From Candidatus Bathyarchaeota archaeon (lineage in GTDB: Archaea; Thermoproteota; Bathyarchaeia; Bathyarchaeales; Bathycorpusculaceae): 26,950 bases of DNA. The notes beneath the pieces are model-generated. The model worked only from the letters and a program-made list of their open reading frames with translations. It had not been told where the DNA came from and did no database searches. The stretch covers positions 1 to 26,950 of the forward strand of contig JAGTQT010000004.1 of NCBI GenBank assembly GCA_018396615.1, in the 5' to 3' direction. A program made the translations under genes and the position numbers. Below are positions 20,853 to 26,950 of the stretch, piece after piece. Within the stretch, counting starts at the first letter, position 1. Every line of letters begins with the position of its first letter.

Positions 20853-22772
20853 GTGCCATTAAACTCTAGTAAAGACAAGATAGAGATAAGCCAATACATA
20901 CTGGAACATGTCCCTAAAGAAACAGAAGTGACAAGAATAGAGTATGAAGGGTCAACGTTAGCCGTTTACACAAAGAAACCTGAAGTCCTCGTTGAACAAA
21001 GTAACCTGATCGCAGACATCGTCAATTTTATAAGAAAACGCATCGTCATACGTTCAGATCCATCTGTCAGACTGCCAGAAAACGAAGCAGAAAAAATCAC
21101 ACGAGAAATTCTTTCCTCAGAAGCAGAACTAACAGAAATCTACTTTGACCCCAGCCTTGGAGAAATAATAATTGAAGCAAAAAAACCAGGCCTAGTCATC
21201 GGAAAAAACGGTGCAGTGCTCCAAGAAATAATCAGACGCACAAGATGGAGACCGCACGTTCTGAGAACGCCGCCTCTACGCTCTAAAATCATAACGCACA
21301 TGCGCCATTATCTTCACTCGGAAACCAAGGAAAGAGAACGCATCCTCCGCACCGTTGGAGAAAGAATCTTCAGATCCAAAGTTTTCGAAGTCGGAGACGT
21401 ACGCGTAACCGTTCTGGGAGCCGCACAAGAAGTAGGCAGATCAGCCTTTCTTCTTCAGACAAGAGAAAGCAGCGTCCTACTTGACTGCGGCATCAACCCC
21501 GGTTCAAACCGTCCTTTTGAAGCTTTTCCAAGACTGGATAACCCCAGTTTTGAGCTTGACTCCTTGGACGCTGTCATCATAACCCACGCGCACCTTGACC
21601 ACTGCGGGCTGCTGCCTTTTCTCTACAAGTACGGCTATGACGGCCCGATATACTGCTCGGCGCCTACGTCGAATTTGATGACTCTGCTTCAGCTTGACTA
21701 TTTGGATGTTGTCGGCAAGCAGGGTGTATCAGCCTACTATGATCAGAAAGACGTTCGCGAAACCGTTTTACATACTATTCCCCTGCGGTATGGCGTCGTC
21801 ACAGACATTGCTCCAGACATTAGGCTAACGCTGCACAACGCTGGCCACATTTTAGGCTCAGCAATGGCTCACCTACACATCGGAGAAGGCTTGCACAACA
21901 TTGTCTACACAGGAGACTACAAGTACTCTAGAACTATGTTGCTTGAGGCCGCGATGGCTGAGTTTCCGAGAGCTGAGACGGTTATAACTGAATGCACCTA
22001 TGGCGGTATAGACGACTTTATGCCTACTCGAATTGAAGCTGAAGAAAAATTGACAGCTATGGTTAACTCAACCCTCGAACAGAAGGGCAAAGTCCTCATA
22101 CCCGTGCCTGCTGTGGGAAGAGCACAGGAAATTATGCTTATCCTAGACGGATACATGCGCCGCGGACTGATGAAAGAAGCACCTGTATTCATAGAGGGAA
22201 TGATTTCTGAAGCCACGGCAATTCACACGGCTTTTCCAGAGTATCTAGGCAGAGAAGTACGCCACAGCATACTCCATGACGGCGTCAATCCCTTTCAGTC
22301 AGACTACTTCACTATCGTAGAGCACCCAAATGTTCGACAAGAAATAATTGAAGGCGAGCCATGCATAATCATGGCTACTTCTGGAATGCTTGAAGGCGGA
22401 CCAGTAATAGAGTATTTCAAGAGCCTAGCTGATGATGAGAAAAACACATTGATCTTCGTAAGCTATCAGATTGAAGGTACACTCGGCAGAAGAATACAGA
22501 AAGGTTTAACAGAGGTCACAATGATGAACAGCGAAGGCAAAATGGATATCGTGAAAGTTAGACTAAAAATAGGCGCTATTGAAGGCTTCTCTGGACATTC
22601 AGATAGGAAGCAGCTAGTCAACTATATTACACATTTGCAGCCTAAGCCTGAACGTGTCATTCTATGTCACGGTGAAAAGTCAAAATGCTACAGCTTGGCA
22701 AATTTCCTAGAAAGAAGATGCGAAATCCAAACCATTGTGCCAGCAATCATGGAAACGTTTCGACTACTCTAA
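20853..22772 (+). CDS. fttA: KH-domain beta-CASP ribonuclease aCPSF1 (transcription termination factor FttA)
   Basis: A 639-aa archaeal homologue of eukaryal CPSF73. N-terminal KH domains (GxxG as GKNG at 117-120) bind RNA. The metallo-beta-lactamase part has HAHLDH at 245-250, His332 (NAGHILGS) and Asp355 (YTGDYK). The beta-CASP part follows, with GMLEGGPVIEYF, then IEGFSGHSDRKQL and VILCHGEKSKC supplying the last ligands. It cuts nascent RNA at U-rich sites and terminates transcription genome-wide (established for aCPSF1). GTG start 20853 with GAGG 11 nt upstream. Full length for the family. Co-oriented with psmB; converges with the UPF0173 gene, 10 bp away. Confidence 0.95.
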   Translation: MPLNSSKDKIEISQYILEHVPKETEVTRIEYEGSTLAVYTKKPEVLVEQSNLIADIVNFIRKRIVIRSDPSVRLPENEAEKITREILSSEAELTEIYFDPSLGEIIIEAKKPGLVIGKNGAVLQEIIRRTRWRPHVLRTPPLRSKIITHMRHYLHSETKERERILRTVGERIFRSKVFEVGDVRVTVLGAAQEVGRSAFLLQTRESSVLLDCGINPGSNRPFEAFPRLDNPSFELDSLDAVIITHAHLDHCGLLPFLYKYGYDGPIYCSAPTSNLMTLLQLDYLDVVGKQGVSAYYDQKDVRETVLHTIPLRYGVVTDIAPDIRLTLHNAGHILGSAMAHLHIGEGLHNIVYTGDYKYSRTMLLEAAMAEFPRAETVITECTYGGIDDFMPTRIEAEEKLTAMVNSTLEQKGKVLIPVPAVGRAQEIMLILDGYMRRGLMKEAPVFIEGMISEATAIHTAFPEYLGREVRHSILHDGVNPFQSDYFTIVEHPNVRQEIIEGEPCIIMATSGMLEGGPVIEYFKSLADDEKNTLIFVSYQIEGTLGRRIQKGLTEVTMMNSEGKMDIVKVRLKIGAIEGFSGHSDRKQLVNYITHLQPKPERVILCHGEKSKCYSLANFLERRCEIQTIVPAIMETFRLL

Positions 22773-22782
22773 AAAAGTGCAG

Positions 22783-23439
22783 CTAACCCAGCCTGTATTC
22801 TTCCCCTTCCTGCAACAATATCACACGGGTTTGCGAGTTTGCCTCCACCTTCTTACTGAACTCTGTCGAGTCGTTTCCCCACGTGTGCATCGCCATCGCA
22901 ATCTTGGGTTTAATCATCACAGCAGCTTCCGCAGACTCAGCACGGTCCATAGTGTACTTGTCTCCTGTTGGGAGCAAAGCCAGATCAACATTTCGAAGTT
23001 CACGCATCTCCGGAATCAAATCAGTGTCTCCAGCATGATAAATTGCCTTGTCACCAGCCTTTATCAGGTAGCCTACACCGTAGCCTTTAGGATGCCAAGG
23101 CTCCCCTGAAGGCTTAAGCCTCTTAATGTTGTAGGCTTCAACTGCTTTAATGGTTATGCTGTCTAGGCTAACTTCTTCTCCAGCCTTAAGAGATCTAACA
23201 TTTCCGCCGATTCTTCTGGCGCAGTTTGAGGGAGCGATCACCATTGTGTCTTTTTTGCTGACCTTTTGGATCTCTTCCGGGCAGCAATGGTCGCTGTGTC
23301 CATGTGTCACTAGTATTATGTCTGCCTTTTCCGATGCTTCGACTACTTTTCCATATTTTTTTAGGTCGATATAGATGACCTTATTTGCAGCTTTTATCTG
23401 GTAACTTGCGTGGCCTAGCCACCTAACGTGAATTGACAT
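22783..23439 (-). CDS. UPF0173-type metal-dependent hydrolase (metallo-beta-lactamase fold)
   Basis: 218 aa. Signature RWLGHASYQI at the N-terminus, metal site HGHSDH at 46-51, Asp138 (HAGDTD) and a late His in MAMHTWGND. These match the UPF0173/YtkL-like group of small MBL-fold hydrolases, whose natural substrate is unknown. GYGVGYLIKAGDKAIYHAGD is the usual core strand pair. ATG 23439 has AGG about 7 nt upstream. Cytoplasmic, no signal peptide. It converges with fttA with almost no space, so both probably terminate in the other's coding region. Confidence 0.9.
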   Translation of the reverse strand: MSIHVRWLGHASYQIKAANKVIYIDLKKYGKVVEASEKADIILVTHGHSDHCCPEEIQKVSKKDTMVIAPSNCARRIGGNVRSLKAGEEVSLDSITIKAVEAYNIKRLKPSGEPWHPKGYGVGYLIKAGDKAIYHAGDTDLIPEMRELRNVDLALLPTGDKYTMDRAESAEAAVMIKPKIAMAMHTWGNDSTEFSKKVEANSQTRVILLQEGEEYRLG

Positions 23440-23642
23440 TTTAAGTACCTGCTCGAGGTATGAAGTGATCTAGCCCATATAAGGTTTGACAAGTCTTGTC
23501 AATTTTGATCAAGTGTGGCTAATCAATATGCATTCATAGCGCCTTGTTTTCAATACAAAAAAGTTGCGATCACCTACCATTGTGCTGAATTGCTAAACTT
23601 AATGTAGTAGTTTCCGCACATATCCATTTGAGGAGCCCTTAG

Positions 23643-25298
23643 ACGACTGCCACAAAACGTAGAATACTGGCTCTCGCCTTCAAGATTATTTTTGCGTTAG
23701 CTATGGCGCTTGCCCTTACGTTTTTTGGAACTTTCGATGGGCTCGGTTATAATGTTCACAGGATCGAAGAACTTTCGTTTAACATCCACTACAACGAAGG
23801 CTACGCAGATGCAAACTTCACATTCAGCGCAACCTACAACCCTATTCTATACCCATTCTACTGGCTTTCAGGTCAAGGCAACATAGATGGAAATTTCTCC
23901 ATGATGTATCTTCCACAGTCTTATGAACGCTACTCAGAGTGGGCCCCGCCTAATTATGGAGATTCACCCAAAGACAGGTACAGCAACTACATTAGCTACA
24001 TGATCTCATGGGGCTTTATTCCGAACTTGCTCGTCTTATTAATTCTAACAGCTACCATAGAAGCCCTAGGAAAAAGGATTCTTTACCTTGCTTTATTTTT
24101 GGGCATGCTGGGATTTTCAGCAGGCAACCTCATAGGAGCAGCCGTAGCAACGGTGGCTGGCTTACTTGCAGTGGTATACGTGCTTCATCTCGGCTACAGC
24201 TTTCCTCTAACAGGACTAAGAGGTTACATCTTGAAAAGAGTCTTCTACTCGCTCTTGCTGGTCATCTTGATAATAACGGTAGATTTCATCATATTCATGC
24301 GGATGCCGAGCAGCCCCATGGATCTTCTTGCAGCTAAAACAGGATCCAGAACCGAAGAAGAGAAAATTCAATTTGAACAGGAGATACGCAAACTCTGGGG
24401 AGTTGACCAACCTCTTCTGCCACAATACTTCACTTATGTTCGCAACCTTCTCACATGGAACCTTGGAAGCGTTGGAATCATACAGAGATACGAGCAGAAA
24501 CGAATTTCTCTCACCCAAGGTTTAGCTGAAAGACTCCCATACACTATTTTCTTGCTGGGAGTTGCAACTCTGATTTCCATGCTGATAGGTGTTTACTTTG
24601 GAATGTATGCAGTCCATAAAAGGAACGGGCTGGTTGACAAGGTTTCATCGTTCGTGCCGATGATCACGACAAGTCTCCCTGTCTGGTGGATAGGATTGCT
24701 GTTCATCTCGTTTTTCGGAAGCCAGTTACGATGGTTCCCCTACGAGGGAGGAGCGTATCCTCAAACTGCATGGGCGCTTAATCCTCCGATTCCCTATGTT
24801 GCCAACGCCTCCTATACAGCAAGCACGATGCAAATTTTCATCAACCTTAACATTCAAGATTACCTAAGGTTAATAGGCGGTTACTTGTTATATGCCTTTT
24901 TGCCGCTTTGCTCACTCATATTGGTCATGTTTGGAAGTTGGGTTCTTCTGACAAGAGCGGCTCTCCTGCAGACACTGGGTGAAGACTATCTTGTAACTGC
25001 CAAAGCCAAGGGGGTAGATGACTGGAGAATCATCACCCGACACGCTTTCAAGAATGCATGTTTACCGCTTATTACTTCGGCAGCTATGTCCTTCAGCTTT
25101 GTTGTAGTAGGCTCGGCACTGGTTGAGTCAGTATTTCGCTACCCGGGCATAGGAAACTGGCTGTTTGAAGCAGTAATTTGGTTAGACTATCCAATCTTGA
25201 TGGTGGTCTTCTATTTTCTCGCGCTGTGCGTTATCATAGCCAATCTAATCGCCGACTTGCTCTATGGTTTGATTGATCCGAGAATCAGAACAGGATAA
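23643..25298 (+). CDS. DppB-type ABC transporter permease with large N-terminal extension
   Basis: About 551 aa if started at ACG 23643, 531 aa from ATG 23703. The C-terminal 360 residues are a peptide/nickel-type permease: RGYILKRVFYSLLLVILIIT, PYTIFLLGVATLISMLIGVY, and the EAA loop EDYLVTAKAKGVDDWRIITR. Ahead of it lie a first membrane helix, an outside domain of about 90 residues (Tyr/Asn-rich, with NEGYADANFTFSATYNP), and three more helices; ordinary DppB proteins lack all this. ATG 23703 would cut the first helix in two, while TGAGGAG (23629-23635) sits 7 nt before an in-frame ACG at 23643 right after a stop, so the true start is probably upstream of 23703. Binding protein and ATPase are not in the window. 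Confidence 0.85.
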   Translation, partial: TTATKRRILALAFKIIFALAMALALTFFGTFDGLGYNVHRIEELSFNIHYNEGYADANFTFSATYNPILYPFYWLSGQGNIDGNFSMMYLPQSYERYSEWAPPNYGDSPKDRYSNYISYMISWGFIPNLLVLLILTATIEALGKRILYLALFLGMLGFSAGNLIGAAVATVAGLLAVVYVLHLGYSFPLTGLRGYILKRVFYSLLLVILIITVDFIIFMRMPSSPMDLLAAKTGSRTEEEKIQFEQEIRKLWGVDQPLLPQYFTYVRNLLTWNLGSVGIIQRYEQKRISLTQGLAERLPYTIFLLGVATLISMLIGVYFGMYAVHKRNGLVDKVSSFVPMITTSLPVWWIGLLFISFFGSQLRWFPYEGGAYPQTAWALNPPIPYVANASYTASTMQIFINLNIQDYLRLIGGYLLYAFLPLCSLILVMFGSWVLLTRAALLQTLGEDYLVTAKAKGVDDWRIITRHAFKNACLPLITSAAMSFSFVVVGSALVESVFRYPGIGNWLFEAVIWLDYPILMVVFYFLALCVIIANLIADLLYGLIDPRIRTG

Positions 25299-25395
25299 TT
25301 CAACATATTGCAAAAACGCCTTGCGTAGAGTTAACGATTTTGGATAAAATAATAAATATTGAGCATGCTAAAGTTTAGAGGTGGAGACCTGTAGA

Positions 25396-25836
25396 ATGCG
25401 TGTTCTTGTACTTTATTATAGTCGAACAGGAAACACTGAGAAGATGGCAAAAGCCGTCGCAGAAGGCGCTCACGCCGTTCAGGGAATAGAAGTGGAGCTG
25501 AATCATTTTGTTCCCGCAGAGACACTTGGAAGCTTCGACGCGATAATTATAGGAGTCCCTACATACCATCACGAGATGAGCATGAGTATCAAGAATCTTC
25601 TCGAGGAAGCCGCAGAGAAGAACGCCAACTTGAAAGGCAAGCTAGGCGCTGTCTTCGGTTCTTACGGTTGGAGTGGAGAAGCACCGCAAAAAGTTATTGA
25701 GATAATGAAAAACAAATTTGAAATGACCGTGTTAGACGCGCCACTCCTAATTAAATACACTCCGGATCAGGCTGGGCTTGACAGGTGCCGTGAACTGGGA
25801 AAGAAGGTTGCCGAAAGGCTTATTCACAAAGCATAA
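25396..25836 (+). CDS. Flavodoxin-like FMN protein
   Basis: 146 aa. YYSRTGNTEKMAKAV (about residues 6-20) is the FMN-phosphate loop; IIIGVPTYHHEMSMSI and GAVFGSYGWSGEAPQ are the flavin-ring loops. The fold matches flavodoxin and the flavin domain of FprA-type proteins. Carries electrons in the cytosol. ATG 25396 is chosen (MRVLVLYYS) with GGAG 9 nt upstream; GTG 25381 would add five residues that overlap the ribosome site. TATA-like AATAATAAATATTG lies at about 25347-25360. The ferritin-like gene follows after 28 bp, likely the same transcript. Confidence 0.85.
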   Translation: MRVLVLYYSRTGNTEKMAKAVAEGAHAVQGIEVELNHFVPAETLGSFDAIIIGVPTYHHEMSMSIKNLLEEAAEKNANLKGKLGAVFGSYGWSGEAPQKVIEIMKNKFEMTVLDAPLLIKYTPDQAGLDRCRELGKKVAERLIHKA

Positions 25837-25864
25837 CTTGTTCTATGCGGTGGAGAATAAAGCT

Positions 25865-26347
25865 TTGAGCGCAAGCAACAAGAAGCTTATCGAGTTTTTG
25901 AAGAGACAAATCAAGGTCGAAAACGAGATTGTGGACTCGCTAAACAGTGCTTTAGCTGAAATAAAGAACCCGCCGGTCAAAGGTGTTCTAAAAGGAATAT
26001 CACTGGACTCTGTAAAGCACGCGGAAACCTATGCGGCGGCCATAAACCTGTTGACGACGACTCCTCAGGCTTTGACTCAGGAGCATCTGGATCGACAAAG
26101 GAAGCTCGTGGAGAAACATATCAAAATGGAGGAAGAACTTATCAAGAAACTCAGCGTGGTGGTGCCAACCATCGAAAACAATAAAGTCCGTTTGCTTCTG
26201 GACGCGATATTGTCAGATGAGAAGAGACACCATGAACTGTTAAAACTTGTCCTAGAGATTCTTGTGCGGGGAGAAACTATAACAGAAGAAGATTGGTGGG
26301 ACATGCTGTGGAAGAACGTCCCATTCCACGGCGCACCAGGCGGATAG
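25865..26347 (+). CDS. Ferritin-like four-helix protein
   Basis: 160 aa, all helical. Four long helices carry acidic/His positions at the right spacing: KVENEIVDSLNSALAEI, SLDSVKHAETYAAAIN, HIKMEEELIKKLSVVV and LSDEKRHHELLKLVLEIL. Paired ExxH-like motifs suggest a di-iron site of the rubrerythrin/ferritin-like superfamily, although the second helix has D-x-x-K-H in place of a clean ExxH, so metal binding is not certain. TTG 25865 is chosen because GGTGGAG lies 9 nt upstream; the longer open frame runs into the flavodoxin gene. Co-transcription with flavodoxin suggests oxidative-stress or iron work (inference). Confidence 0.7.
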   Translation: MSASNKKLIEFLKRQIKVENEIVDSLNSALAEIKNPPVKGVLKGISLDSVKHAETYAAAINLLTTTPQALTQEHLDRQRKLVEKHIKMEEELIKKLSVVVPTIENNKVRLLLDAILSDEKRHHELLKLVLEILVRGETITEEDWWDMLWKNVPFHGAPGG

Positions 26348-26380
26348 AGCATAGGGCAAGCTTCAAGGTTTGGTACATTG

Positions 26381-26596
26381 CTATTCTGTGCTGATCACGC
26401 TGACTGGGCATGAGGCTTTAGCATTTTCCACACATGAGGCAAGGTCGTCTCCAACTTCGCCTGTTGCTTGACTGCTCTTTCTGTATTTTTCAATGATGGC
26501 TGATTTTCCATCCTCTTGCAGTTTAAAGACTTCGGGGCATAGTGCTTCGCATACTCCGCATCCTATGCATTCTTCTCGGTTGATTGATACCTTCAT
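26381..26596 (-). CDS. [4Fe-4S] ferredoxin
   Basis: 71 aa. C10-IG-C13-GV-C16-EAL-C20-P at the N-terminal side and C63-P near the C-terminus bind one cubane cluster (C10, C13, C16, C63); C20 and C55 can form the disulfide seen in Pyrococcus and Thermotoga single-cluster ferredoxins. Small soluble electron carrier. Start ATG 26596 (MKVSINREEC), directly ahead of the domain, with AAGGCGG upstream; a frame to 26689 would add an implausible tail. Its upstream region faces the AEC transporter gene with a TATA-like AAATATTAT on the minus strand. Confidence 0.9.
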   Translation of the reverse strand: MKVSINREECIGCGVCEALCPEVFKLQEDGKSAIIEKYRKSSQATGEVGDDLASCVENAKASCPVSVISTE

Positions 26597-26701
26597 TCTG
26601 TGCCGCCTTAGTGAGGATTCTATGACGTAGATAATATTTAGGATTTGAGCAAAGCGCAAATAAACCCAATGTTCCAAACGTAACAACATCGAGGAGAACC
26701 A

Positions 26702-26950
26702 ATGGATAATAACGTGGTCATTCGAACAATTGTTCCAATACTTCTCTTAATGATAATGGGATTTATCTCGAGAAAAGTTAAAGTTCTAAAATCCGGCGAT
26801 GAACGGGTTCTTAACGCTTATCTTTACTACTTTGCATTTCCAGCACTGCTTTTCATTAACCTCGCGCAATCCACTTTCACAGAAGAAACCCTGAGATTCG
26901 TGTTAGCAGGAATCATTCCCGTTCCAATAGCAATAATCCTCTTTGTAGAA
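26702..26950 (+). CDS. AEC-family (auxin efflux carrier type) transporter, 5' part only
   Basis: ATG 26702 with GAGGAG 5 nt upstream; 83 codons are present before the window ends. The start (VIRTIVPILLLMIMGFISRK) and the segment VLNAYLYYFAFPALLFINLA match the first helices of AEC/BART transporters, where the conserved N-x-Y-x-YFxxPALLF stretch forms helix 2; FVLAGIIPVPIAIILF is the third. Family members export small organic acids or similar compounds; the substrate cannot be told here. Confidence 0.75.
   Translation, partial: MDNNVVIRTIVPILLLMIMGFISRKVKVLKSGDERVLNAYLYYFAFPALLFINLAQSTFTEETLRFVLAGIIPVPIAIILFVE

Noticed and set aside
1..26950. CRISPR array or defence locus
   Set aside because: No regularly spaced short repeats and no cas, restriction or recognisable toxin gene. 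AbrB proteins lack a neighbouring toxin that I can identify.

Overview
The window is chromosomal DNA from an archaeon. The core genes are diagnostic: a proteasome beta subunit with an autocleavage site, the archaeal KH/beta-CASP termination nuclease aCPSF1 (FttA), sn-glycerol-1-phosphate dehydrogenase for archaeal ether lipids, an archaeal FKBP-type prolyl isomerase, several AbrB-like regulators and many TTG/GTG starts behind GGAGG-type ribosome sites. Gene content and protein style suggest an uncultured TACK-type lineage such as Bathyarchaeia. That placement is inference.

Layout. 1-1.57 kb holds the tail of an unknown gene, a HEAT-repeat protein, a four-cysteine mini-protein and an AbrB-type regulator. 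From about 1.57 to 15.34 kb lies what I read as an integrated element of about 13.7 kb. Its left edge carries the 3' half of a leucine-type tRNA (minus strand). Its right edge carries a tyrosine recombinase with a 25-nt tRNA 5'-end-like sequence just upstream. Between them are: an overlapping minus-strand operon (AbrB regulator, a 125-aa protein, a P-loop replication-type ATPase with an N-terminal Cys4 module, a 51-aa protein and a 108-aa HEVFE-motif protein); a divergent winged-helix regulator across three AATATTC repeats; an Lrp-like regulator; two neighbouring surface proteins sharing a membrane-exit motif, one with three 375-bp repeats interrupted by an in-frame TAG; a secreted subtilisin-like protease with a PEF-type C-terminal sorting tail; small proteins and gene remnants; and a winged-helix regulator behind a perfect 18-bp palindrome.

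From 15.4 kb on the content is housekeeping: a small membrane protein with a clear terminator, an MscS channel diverging from an MFS transporter, FKBP, G1P dehydrogenase, the psmB-fttA pair, a UPF0173 metallo-hydrolase, an unusually extended DppB-like ABC permease, a flavodoxin, a ferritin-like protein, a ferredoxin and the start of an auxin-efflux-type (AEC) transporter.

How the genes may work together. The element looks able to integrate (recombinase) and possibly to replicate (ATPase). It is controlled by several small DNA-binding proteins and carries a surface/secreted cassette of two membrane-anchored beta-rich proteins and a protease. I see no capsid, packaging or conjugation gene, so plasmid-like or satellite-like is more likely than complete virus. 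The 25.4-26.7 kb group (flavodoxin, ferritin-like, ferredoxin) suggests redox or iron handling.
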